64,000 nucleotides of DNA from Marinobacter profundi (GTDB lineage: Bacteria > Pseudomonadota > Gammaproteobacteria > Pseudomonadales > Oleiphilaceae), in contig NZ_KZ319367.1 of assembly GCF_002744715.1 (NCBI RefSeq), positions 1 to 64,000 on the forward strand. Direction: 5' to 3'. The notes below the pieces were generated by a model, which was not told the DNA's origin, ran no database searches, and was given only the letters and a program-made list of their open reading frames with translations. Shown in pieces: positions 8,777 through 16,214 of the stretch; the stretch's first letter is position 1; each line of letters begins with the position of its first letter. Both the position numbers and the translations under genes were made by a program.

Positions 8777-9254
8777 ATTAATTTAATGGTAGATTTTGTT
8801 AATTTTCCCAAAATTGCGAAAGTCGCGCTTTAGTATTGATGAATCTCGTAAGGAAGACAGAGCGCAAAATGTTGGAAAGCTGCATTCTTAACTAAGATAT
8901 TTTGCAGTATTCATGGCTAATTCAGACCTCCCTCGATTTTTCATAAAACCATATCTAATCTAGAATTACCAAGTTAAAAATAGTTCTATTTTAGTCATCG
9001 TTTTTTCAATTCTTGTTCCTATTTGGTGCGCATTATTGATGAGCGCACTATCGACGAGCAATGCAACACTTGAAGCAGAGTGCTTATTGCATTGAATTGT
9101 TAAATATTTAATCATTTTTATGAACTGCGGCCCTGATTTGACAATAATTGCTCATAGAATAAGTTTTTTAAAAGGTGGCACAAAACGTGTATGCATTATA
9201 GGTGCGTTATTCAATGCGCAAATAACTAAGCTGCCCAAATAGAAGGTAAAAACG
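8777..9254. other. AT-rich non-coding stretch with a hairpin
   Basis: No open frame with coding character is visible in these 478 bp, which are clearly AT-richer than the rest of the window. An imperfect hairpin is present at 9059-9094: CAATGCAA pairs with TTGCATTG, and inside it CACT pairs with AGTG. It may be regulatory or a decayed mobile-element remnant. The porin promoter presumably lies near its right end. Confidence 0.45.
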
Positions 9255-9983
9255 ATGAAAAGACGTATCTCGACTAAAGATTGTTTGCTAAGTGTTGGTT
9301 TGCTCGTAACTCTCCAAGCGGTCCCGTTAATTGCCAGCGCAGGTGTTAGTGCTAATTTGGGCATAACAAGCAACTACTTATTTCGCGGTGTGACACAAAC
9401 AGATGGCTCAACGGCGACGCAAGGCGGGCTTGACTACGAACATGCGTCGGGGCTTTATGTTGGCGGCTGGGGCTCCAATGTGGATTTCGGCGATGGGACG
9501 AGCTACGAGCTTGATCTTTATGCTGGCTTCTCCGGTGTAATTGAGGATATCGGTTACGATGTTGGCTACATTTATTACTCTTACCCTGATGCTCCTGAAT
9601 CTATTGATTTTGGCGAAATATACGGAGAGTTGAGTTACAGCATTGTATCTATAGGTGTTGCTTACACAGCAAACAGCGACGTAAGCGGCGAAGGGCTGTT
9701 CGTTCCAGGCGATATCTATTATTACGCATCAGTTGATGTGCCACTGGAAGACGATTTCAGCACAGGTGTTTTGATTGGCTATTATGATTTCACTGATGAT
9801 GGCAAGGCGTCTATTGGCGAGGCGAGCTACGGACATGCAGCTGTTAACGTCACCAAAGATGCGGGAAGCTTTGGAGCTTTTAGTGTTAATCTGGAGTACG
9901 CTGATATCGATTCAAGTAACGCACTTGGTTCGGTCAGTTCGGACGACCCGAAGTTTTGGCTGGGCTGGACTAAGTCTTTTTAA
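9255..9983 (+). CDS. TorF-family putative porin
   Basis: A 242-residue outer-membrane beta-barrel of the TorF (TIGR02001) type. A signal peptide spans about residues 1-30 (VTLQAVPLIASAG) and is followed by the family opening VSANLGITSNYLFRGVTQTDG, where the mature protein starts with a beta-strand. The rest alternates hydrophobic and polar or aromatic residues (YELDLYAGFSG, VGYIYYSYPDAP) and ends in a terminal aromatic residue (WLGWTKSF), as expected for BAM-dependent insertion. Function in this family is not settled; transport of a small solute is inferred. It is a lone gene, with a terminator hairpin at 10026-10048. Confidence 0.8.
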   Translation: MKRRISTKDCLLSVGLLVTLQAVPLIASAGVSANLGITSNYLFRGVTQTDGSTATQGGLDYEHASGLYVGGWGSNVDFGDGTSYELDLYAGFSGVIEDIGYDVGYIYYSYPDAPESIDFGEIYGELSYSIVSIGVAYTANSDVSGEGLFVPGDIYYYASVDVPLEDDFSTGVLIGYYDFTDDGKASIGEASYGHAAVNVTKDAGSFGAFSVNLEYADIDSSNALGSVSSDDPKFWLGWTKSF

Positions 9984-10025
9984 TCTATTTGGTATTTTTC
10001 ACCGAAATGGTTAATCGTTGAGAAA

Positions 10026-10048
10026 GCTGGCCCGGTTTGTGGGCCAGC
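10026..10048 (+). terminator. hairpin terminator after the TorF-like gene
   Basis: GCTGGCCC, 7-nt loop, GGGCCAGC, followed by GCATTTATC. The 8-bp GC-rich stem lies 43 bp after the stop. The T-tract is weak. Confidence 0.6.
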
Positions 10049-10106
10049 GCATTTATCTGGCGAGCCCTGGTCCTTGAGGAAAATGGTTAAATCACAGTAA
10101 AATCAT

Positions 10107-10793
10107 TTAAGCTTCAACCCTTTTTTGAAGAGAATCTCTTGCAAAGTAATATCCTTGTCCTCTCAATGTTTTTATTCGTTTTTTTCCGAGTATCTTTCTG
10201 AGCCTGGCTATGTAGACTTGAACGACATTTCTGGTTGGGCACCTTTCGATATTATAGAGTGCTTCAACAAGTTCGTCCTGTGAGAAAACTCTGTCAGGAG
10301 AGCGAAGAAAGCATTGTAAAAGGCGGTACTCCGTTGCGGTTAGTCTGAACTCTTTATGATCGGGAGTTGTTAGGGTTCTATAGGTTGCATTAAGTAGAAA
10401 ACCATCCACGATGATCTTATCAGTTGCTCGCCCGTCTTTTCTTCGTATTATGGCGCTAAGTCGAGCTTTTAGTTCATCGAATTCGAAGGGTTTTGGAAGA
10501 TAATCGTCTGCCCCGGCATTCAAGCCCTCAACTCTCTCTGTCCAGTTGGAGCGGGCAGTTAAAATAAGAATAGCTTCATCTCTGCCACTGCTTCTCCATT
10601 TTTGCATCAAAGAAAGCCCGTTCTCGTCGGGCAGTCCTATATCCAGAATGATCGCCTGATAACTGCTTGTCTCTACGAAGAAATTTGCCTCTTTTCCGTT
10701 TTGGGCAACATCTACAGTAAAGTTTTCCTTCGCAAGCCAAACGGAGATTTTTTCTGCGAGTACCGCGTTGTCTTCGACAATTAGAACCTTCAT
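10107..10793 (-). CDS. OmpR/PhoB-family response regulator
   Basis: A 228-residue two-domain regulator. The receiver domain spans residues 1-115 with the acidic pocket (VEDN) and phospho-acceptor Asp51 (ILDIGLPDENG). The invariant Lys lies in PKPF. The winged-helix domain (about 125-220) has EFRLTATEYRLLQCFLRSP and VQVYIARLRKILG. It is AT-richer than the GC-rich core and similar in composition to the kinase at 6817-8139. On the minus strand it lies downstream of the kinase at 11003-12319 (209-bp gap) and upstream of the kinase at 6817-8139 (with two plus-strand genes between). Either kinase could be the partner. It is the only candidate here to regulate the efflux operon. Confidence 0.88.
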   Translation of the reverse strand: MKVLIVEDNAVLAEKISVWLAKENFTVDVAQNGKEANFFVETSSYQAIILDIGLPDENGLSLMQKWRSSGRDEAILILTARSNWTERVEGLNAGADDYLPKPFEFDELKARLSAIIRRKDGRATDKIIVDGFLLNATYRTLTTPDHKEFRLTATEYRLLQCFLRSPDRVFSQDELVEALYNIERCPTRNVVQVYIARLRKILGKKRIKTLRGQGYYFARDSLQKRVEA

Positions 10794-11002
10794 CTATAAG
10801 CGCCGTCTCTGGATGTTGGAAAATTGTGGCTGTCGCCCTTCTCGAGAGCAAATCAAAATTAGCTAAGAGACCGGACTTCAAGCGACCCGCTATAACAACA
10901 GACGAAGCTGAATCTAGCTTGAAAAAGGCATTACGGTGAGGAAAGTTTTCTATACAAACACTATCCACATGTGATCGCTTAACCACATACCAGGTGGCCG
11001 GG

Positions 11003-12319
11003 TCAACGATTGATCACCGGGACCGCCCTGGGAAGGTCAACTATCACGGACAACCCACTTTTCGGAGCAGGTGAGAAGTTGAGGGTTCCACTGTAGCGTT
11101 CGACAATTTCTCGAACAATCGCCAGCCCAAGGCCATGGCCTGGGGTCTGCTCGTCCAGCCGCAACCCCCGTCGACCCAGATTGCCGATTTCAGCGTCCGC
11201 GACGCCGAGCCCATCGTCTGTTACGCCGATCTGCAGATTTCCGGAGTGTTGAACGAGTGACAGCTCCACGCATCGTTCCGACCATTTGCCTGCATTGTCC
11301 AGAAGGTTGCCCATGATTTCATTCAGGTCGTGCTCCTCGATCGGCCAGCGGGCGTCCTCCGGCAGGGAGCTCGACAGTTCAAAGGACTTTTCCGGGTATA
11401 GTCGCCCCAGCATCCAGACTAGATCCCGTGCCTGTTTCAGAGGGTAAGCGCTTTTCCCAACCTGTGGCCCTGCAAAGCGACTTCGGCGCATCTCGGCTTC
11501 AAGCTGTTTGTCGATGTCATTGAGTCTCGCGGTCATCTGAAGGCGGAGATCGTTGGAGAGCGGACGACTGGTGTCCTCAAGAATCTGCCGGACGGCCGCA
11601 ATGGGGGTTTTGACGCTGTGAGACAGATTCGCCAGCGCATCCCTTGATCGTTCCAGGCGTTGATCCAGCGAGTCGAGCAATTGGTTGAGCTGCTGGACCA
11701 GCGGTCGAAATTCCTCAGGTGCTTGGACATGAATCCGCGAGACCTTGCCATCCTGAAGTCGCTTCAGCGTGGCCTTCAGTTCGACGACAGGGCGCATGGA
11801 CAGATTGATACCGAACCAGATCACAACGACCAACAGCAGAATCAGCAGAATAGAGACGATGGCCGTCCACCCGTGCAACTCTGCCTGGCTGCGTTTCAGT
11901 GCGCCAAGATCCTCGGACACGATCACTACAATCGGCGTATCGCCGATCCGGAACGACTTTCGGTACGCAAGAATGCTCTTTGGGCCTTCGACGGTGTCCG
12001 CATCCCGAACACGAACGGTCCCATCCTTTGCTGATTCTATTAACGACGTTAACACCGGTGCCCAGGAATCCGGGGAAATGATCGTTCTGGACGGAGAATG
12101 TATGGCGAAGGCGTGGTGAAAGACTTCCTGAAAATAGTCACCAGTCTGGAGACTGTCCAATTGACCGCCAGAATCACGAATCTGATGCTCCAGAAAGGCG
12201 ACCTCATCCTTGAGACGTGTCTCGACGAATTCCCGGGACATCCGGTCCAGTAAGAGGCCGTGAACCAGCCATGCAAGCCCCATTAGCGCAATGCCCGCTG
12301 GCAGTAGCAATAAAAGCAA
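11003..12319 (-). CDS. PhoQ-like sensor histidine kinase, 5' end probably lost
   Basis: A 438-residue kinase with TM1 (about 1-24), a periplasmic domain, TM2 (about 152-172: AIVSILLILLLVVVIWFGIN), a HAMP-like linker, His234 in NLSHSVKTPIA, an N-box (NLLDNAGKW), VTDDGLGV and GHGLGLAIV. The only usual start codon is a TTG at 12319, inside what should be TM1. Upstream, the frame remains open and kinase-like for about 10 codons (LTFRRQIFARPGT), then reads into sequence that belongs to a TolC-family gene on the other strand, with a stop 75 bp upstream (at about 12394). The original start therefore seems to have been removed by recombination. It is a paralogue of the kinase at 6817-8139. Confidence 0.8.
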   Translation of the reverse strand: MLLLLLPAGIALMGLAWLVHGLLLDRMSREFVETRLKDEVAFLEHQIRDSGGQLDSLQTGDYFQEVFHHAFAIHSPSRTIISPDSWAPVLTSLIESAKDGTVRVRDADTVEGPKSILAYRKSFRIGDTPIVVIVSEDLGALKRSQAELHGWTAIVSILLILLLVVVIWFGINLSMRPVVELKATLKRLQDGKVSRIHVQAPEEFRPLVQQLNQLLDSLDQRLERSRDALANLSHSVKTPIAAVRQILEDTSRPLSNDLRLQMTARLNDIDKQLEAEMRRSRFAGPQVGKSAYPLKQARDLVWMLGRLYPEKSFELSSSLPEDARWPIEEHDLNEIMGNLLDNAGKWSERCVELSLVQHSGNLQIGVTDDGLGVADAEIGNLGRRGLRLDEQTPGHGLGLAIVREIVERYSGTLNFSPAPKSGLSVIVDLPRAVPVINR

Positions 12320-12351
12320 GGTGCCTGGGCGCGCAAAGATCTGTCGCCGAA

Positions 12352-13431
12352 ATGTCAGAAGCCAAAGTGGAGGGCTCAGATACTTGGGCCGACCCGGTCA
12401 TCAAGTATGGCATTGCGCCTGAAACTCTAGAGGGACCTAATACAGTTGGGCATCGCTTTGAGGTAAGCCAGCAGCTGCCCTGGCCGGATCATCTGTCGGC
12501 GTCTCGCAAGGCAGCGGAGGCCGGAATGCTTGCCGCCCAGCAGGAGACTCAGTGGCTAATAAGGCAGCTGACAGCTCGCGTTAAGGAGGCGTATGCATAT
12601 TGGTGGTATACCAATGAAGCGATCAATCTCCATCATGAGACACGCGCTTTGGTAGAGCAACTGGCCACCGTAACGGAACAGAGGCTTGACTATGGCATCG
12701 GCTCGCAAAGTGAAATGCTCAGGGTCAAAACGGAGTTGGACACTCTAGATGCCAGACTAGTAGAGCTGCAAGCGGAAAAGGCCGGGCTAGCCAGCGACCT
12801 GATTCCTCTGCTTGGGCGTCGTCCGACGGGGGCCAGTTTGCAACTGACGGAGGCATCTGAAACGCTTCTGTTCGCCGATGGACAGTTGGAACCAGATCAT
12901 CCGCTGATTCGGGCAGCCGAGGCAAGGGAAGCCGAGGCGCGCGCGCGGCTGGATGTTGCCGAAGTCGATCGTAGACCTACGTTCACAGCTAATGCCGGCT
13001 ATAACAGCCTGTGGGCTGACGAGAGAAAACGTTGGGTCGTCGGCATTGGCGTTCGGATTCCATTTAGTGGGCAGCGCCAGCACAGCGCCGTTCGAAAGGC
13101 GACTGCCGAAGCCTCACAAAAACGATGGCTGGCCACTCAGGCTCAGCGGGAATGGCGGGCTTCGATCGCTAAACTGAGGGCAAGCGTTGAGGCCGGCCAT
13201 GGTCGCCTGAACATCCTCAACGAGCGACACTTGCCAAACCAGCGCGCGCACTGGGAAGCCAGTCTGAACGAGCTGGCCAGTGGCACTGGCAGACTGGAGG
13301 ACGCAATAAATAGCGCAAGACAGCTTACTGGGGTCAAACTCCGTCGAGCTGGGGTGATCCGTGATCTATATAGTGCCTCGGCCGGATACGAAGCCCTGAT
13401 ACCGGTGCGTACTATCAATGCGTTAAATTAA
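12352..13431 (+). pseudogene. 5'-truncated TolC-family outer-membrane efflux protein
   Basis: An in-frame ATG at 12352 would give 359 residues. Similarity to CusC/CzcC-type proteins begins immediately (SDTWADPVIKYGIAPETLEG, SQQLPWP) and runs through the usual helical repeats to a normal C-terminus (SGTGRLEDAINSARQLTGVK). The signal peptide and first 50-70 residues of the family are absent. Upstream in-frame codons back to 12217 lie antisense to the kinase transmembrane segment and have no signal-peptide character. Without export the product cannot work as a channel, so it is probably a remnant. No czcB or czcA partner follows it. Confidence 0.7.
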
Positions 13432-13450
13432 AGAGGTAATTCAATGGTCA

Positions 13451-13506
13451 AGTCTTCGGGCATTTTGGATAGCACCAGAAAGTTCCATTCCAAATGCCCG
13501 AAGACT
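13451..13506. repeat. 15-bp inverted repeat at the right edge of the island
   Basis: AGTCTTCGGGCATTT (13451-13465) is perfectly inverted at 13492-13506, and similarity extends a few bases inward on both arms. The 26-bp spacer would be the loop. It lies 20 bp after the TolC remnant, where AT-richer island DNA gives way to GC-rich core genes. It could be a mobile-element end, a recombination site or an unconventional terminator. Confidence 0.55.
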
Positions 13507-13666
13507 CGAAAAAACCACTTGGACCAAAACTCATGAACCTTCCTGAATGTTCGCTTTGCGACCGTAGCTTGCTGTCATATCGGCGAACGAGATACCTTAG
13601 TTTGATCGCCGCTTGCGATGAGAGTTTAGAGTCCGAAAACTGGCTTGACTGGGAGTTTCGACGCAT

Positions 13667-14863
13667 TCAGGCATGCTGTCCAGCGACTACTCCAGAAGCC
13701 CAGGCCCACTGGAAGTTGTGGCCGCCCAGGTGGCCGGTGACATCCACCACTTCACCGATAAAGTACAGGTTGGGACGGTCGAGCACCGCCATGGTCTTGG
13801 AGGAAAGCTGGCGGGTGTCGACGCCACCAAGGGTAACCTCGGCAGTACGGTAGCCTTCGGTGCCTGCGGGTTTGATGGACCACTGGCCGAGTTGGCTGGC
13901 AACCTCGTCGATGTCGCTGTTGCGGTAACCCTGTAGCGGCCCCTGCCACTGGTTCAGGTCATTGAAAGCCTGAGCGAACCGCTTCGGCAGGTGTTGCGCC
14001 AGGTACTGGCCAACGGTGCTCCGGGGTTTGCTGTTGCGCAGCGCCAGCAGGTCGTCACGGATATGGCAGGCGGGCAGCAGGTTGATGGCGAGGCTGTCCC
14101 CCGGGTGCCAGTAGCTGGAAATCTGCAGCATGGCGGGCCCGCTGAGGCCGCGGTGGGTTACCAGCATGGGCTCTCGGAAGTGCTGGTTGTGGCAGCTCAC
14201 ATCCACCGGGCAGCTGACGCCGGACAGCGGCGATAACTGTTCCTTTAACTCCGGATGCAGGGTGAACGGCACCAGCCCGGCCCGGGTTGGCAGAACCGTC
14301 AGGTCAAACTGCCTGGCAAGGTCGTAACCAAAGCCGGTGGCGCCCATGGTGGGGATCGACAGGCCGCCGGTGGCAATGACCAGCGACTGGCAGGACAGTT
14401 TGCCGCCACTGCTAGTCAGCAGCCGGTATCCGGTGTCCTGGGCTTCGATCTGGCTGATGCCGGTGTTCATGCGGATGGTCGCGCCCGCCCATTCACATTC
14501 GGTAAGCAGCAGGTTGAGGATGTCTTTCGCACTGTCCTTGCAGAACAGCTGGCCGGGCGCCTTCTCTTCGTACTCAACCCCGTGGCGGTCCACCAGTTCG
14601 AGAAAATCCTGGGGCGTGTAGCGCTTGAGGGCCGAGATGCAGAAGCGGGGGTTGTCCGAGAGGAAGTTGGCCGGGGTGCTGTTGAGGTTGGTGAAATTAC
14701 AGCGGCCGCCGCCGGACATCAGGATCTTCTTGCCGGGTTTATTGGCGTGATCGAGCACCAGCACCTTGCGGCCACGGTAGCCTGCGGTGGCTGCACACAT
14801 CAGCCCGGCGGCGCCGGCACCGATGATGATTACGTCGTACTGGGATGTTGAAGCTGATGTCAT
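13667..14863 (-). CDS. HI0933/BaiN-family NAD(P)/FAD-dependent oxidoreductase
   Basis: A 398-residue flavoprotein. The ATG at 14863 gives an N-terminus that opens directly into the Rossmann dinucleotide motif (YDVIIIGAGAAGLMCA). The family signature KPGKKILMSGGGRCNFTN follows at about residue 43. A second nucleotide-binding stretch (CQSLVIATGGLSIPTMGATG) and the C-terminal FAD contact (YFIGEVVDVTGHLGGHNFQW) are intact. An upstream GTG/ATG frame to 14965 exists but adds unrelated sequence. The family is widespread and its substrates are mostly unknown, so a general redox role is the safe statement. It is a monocistronic-looking core gene next to a PhzF-like gene in the same direction. Confidence 0.88.
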   Translation of the reverse strand: MTSASTSQYDVIIIGAGAAGLMCAATAGYRGRKVLVLDHANKPGKKILMSGGGRCNFTNLNSTPANFLSDNPRFCISALKRYTPQDFLELVDRHGVEYEEKAPGQLFCKDSAKDILNLLLTECEWAGATIRMNTGISQIEAQDTGYRLLTSSGGKLSCQSLVIATGGLSIPTMGATGFGYDLARQFDLTVLPTRAGLVPFTLHPELKEQLSPLSGVSCPVDVSCHNQHFREPMLVTHRGLSGPAMLQISSYWHPGDSLAINLLPACHIRDDLLALRNSKPRSTVGQYLAQHLPKRFAQAFNDLNQWQGPLQGYRNSDIDEVASQLGQWSIKPAGTEGYRTAEVTLGGVDTRQLSSKTMAVLDRPNLYFIGEVVDVTGHLGGHNFQWAWASGVVAGQHA

Positions 14864-14915
14864 GACTGCCCGCCACCGTGAATGAATGGCGGGCAGTATA
14901 CCGGTTACGTCGGGG

Positions 14916-15722
14916 TCAGGGCAGGTTGACACTGCCCTCCATGAAGAACGCAGCGCGCCCGGCAATCTCGACGCGGTCTCCCTTCAGTTCGCAGCGTAAC
15001 TCACCGCCCCGGGCCGATAGCTGGCGGGCGTTCAGCGTTGCCTTGTCCAGGCGGGCAGCCCAGTAGGGCACCAGCACGCTGTGAATGGAGCCGGTCACCG
15101 GATCCTCATCAATGCCGACGCCCGGTGCAAAGTAGCGGCTGACAAAATCGCAGTCCTCGCCGGGCGCCGTCACGATAAGGCCCTGGTTACCCAGCTGTTT
15201 CAGGCGGGCGAGATCCGGGCTTGCTCCCTGAACGTCCTGCCAGGAATCCAGTACCACCAGATAGTTGGTGTCATTGGGCACATAGAACGCCGTTTCCGGG
15301 GCGTCTGGCAGGGCCTCCCGGATCAGCTCCGGTGTCGGCTGCTCCTCGAAGGCCAGGCGCGGGAAGTCCAGTACCAGCCAGTCATTGCGTCGCCCGACCC
15401 GCAGCGTGCCACTGAGAGAGTGGAACGAAATGCCGTCGGCCGGCCAGCCCAGCTTGTTGAAGATAACCCAGGCGCTGGCCAGGGTGGCGTGGCCACAGAG
15501 CGGAACTTCCGCCGCCGGGGTGAACCAGCGGATGTGAAAGTCGGCGTCGTCGCCTGCGGTCAGGGGCACAAAAAACGCCGTTTCGGACAGGTTGTTTTCC
15601 ATCGCGAGGGCCTGCATAACAGTGTCCTCCAGCCAGTGCTCCAGCGGCATTACCGCCGCCGGATTGCCGGTAAAGACCCGGTCAGCAAAGGCGTCAACCT
15701 GATAGATTGGCAGGGTAGGCAT
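14916..15722 (-). CDS. PhzF-family isomerase/epimerase-like protein
   Basis: A 268-residue PhzF-type protein of two similar halves (DapF-like fold). The family catalytic Glu is present at residue 47 in NNLSETAF, and the typical openings PIYQVDAFADRVFTGNPAAV and RWFTPAAEVPLCGHATLASA are seen. The second half contains the conserved SRYFAPGVGIDEDPVTGSIH. Members isomerise small hydroxylated or phenazine-pathway compounds. No phenazine genes lie nearby, so this is a generic PhzF homologue (YddE-like). Its ATG overlaps the stop of the upstream gene by one base (TAATG), so the two are translationally coupled. Confidence 0.88.
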   Translation of the reverse strand: MPTLPIYQVDAFADRVFTGNPAAVMPLEHWLEDTVMQALAMENNLSETAFFVPLTAGDDADFHIRWFTPAAEVPLCGHATLASAWVIFNKLGWPADGISFHSLSGTLRVGRRNDWLVLDFPRLAFEEQPTPELIREALPDAPETAFYVPNDTNYLVVLDSWQDVQGASPDLARLKQLGNQGLIVTAPGEDCDFVSRYFAPGVGIDEDPVTGSIHSVLVPYWAARLDKATLNARQLSARGGELRCELKGDRVEIAGRAAFFMEGSVNLP

Positions 15723-16030
15723 TAGGTTCTCCTCAGATTCTGTCGGGCATAGTGTTGGGCATAGCGCCGGGCGCGGTGGCGGGCAAAATGGGCCAGTTCC
15801 GCTTCAGTATAAAAGTGAAGTTCCGGCAATGCCTGGTGGAGCCGCAACAGCCAGTGGCCCGGGTTGCAGGTGATGATATGAAAACCCAGATCACTCAGCA
15901 GGCCGTGGAGCGCTGGCAGGCTGTGGCGGATTCCAGTGGCCGGATCGGCTTCGCCGACACCCAGCAAATCCTTGCGGCTGGCGAGCGGTAACGGTTCGGG
16001 ATGGTGCAGGGCGTGGACAGCAGCAGTCAT
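15722..16030 (-). CDS. hypothetical protein coupled to the PhzF-like gene
   Basis: A 102-residue soluble protein, rich in His, Ala and Arg, with no recognised domain or membrane segment. A C-terminal basic stretch (FARHRARRYAQHYARQNLRR) could contact nucleic acid or simply be helical. It shares a one-base stop/start overlap with the PhzF gene, which supports real co-translation. The MocR regulator is divergent from it, with an operator-like inverted repeat between them, so this two-gene unit is the likely target of that regulator. Confidence 0.6.
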   Translation of the reverse strand: MTAAVHALHHPEPLPLASRKDLLGVGEADPATGIRHSLPALHGLLSDLGFHIITCNPGHWLLRLHQALPELHFYTEAELAHFARHRARRYAQHYARQNLRRT

Positions 16031-16120
16031 GGTGTCGCTCCTCTTTCCTCTTCCGTGGATGGTTGGTCCATTCTCCGACGGAAGTGACAGCCATAACAGA
16101 ACCAGCTAAGCTGATTTTGC

Positions 16121-16157
16121 ACCGGTACAGTTGATCCCGTAAACCTTCTGTACCGGT
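16121..16157. promoter_or_regulatory. candidate MocR operator between divergent genes
   Basis: ACCGGTACAG (16121-16130) and CTGTACCGGT (16148-16157) are a perfect 10-bp inverted repeat with a 17-bp spacer. It lies in the divergent promoter region of the 102-residue/PhzF unit and the MocR gene, where an autoregulated MocR site is expected. Confidence 0.55.
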
Positions 16158-16214
16158 TGCTTTCCGGGCCATCTGTACTGCCCTCTCGTGCAACCGTTCT
16201 GGCAGGATTACGCA

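Noticed and set aside
12217-12351. Upstream extension of the TolC-family frame as a real N-terminus
   Set aside because: The 45 codons lie antisense to the kinase TM1 and periplasmic region, have no signal-peptide features and no TolC similarity.
13533-13670. Plus-strand frame beginning MNLPECSLCDRSLL
   Set aside because: A two-cysteine opening is suggestive, but the frame runs straight into antisense of the flavoprotein gene without a stop, has no ribosome-binding site and shows no family pattern.
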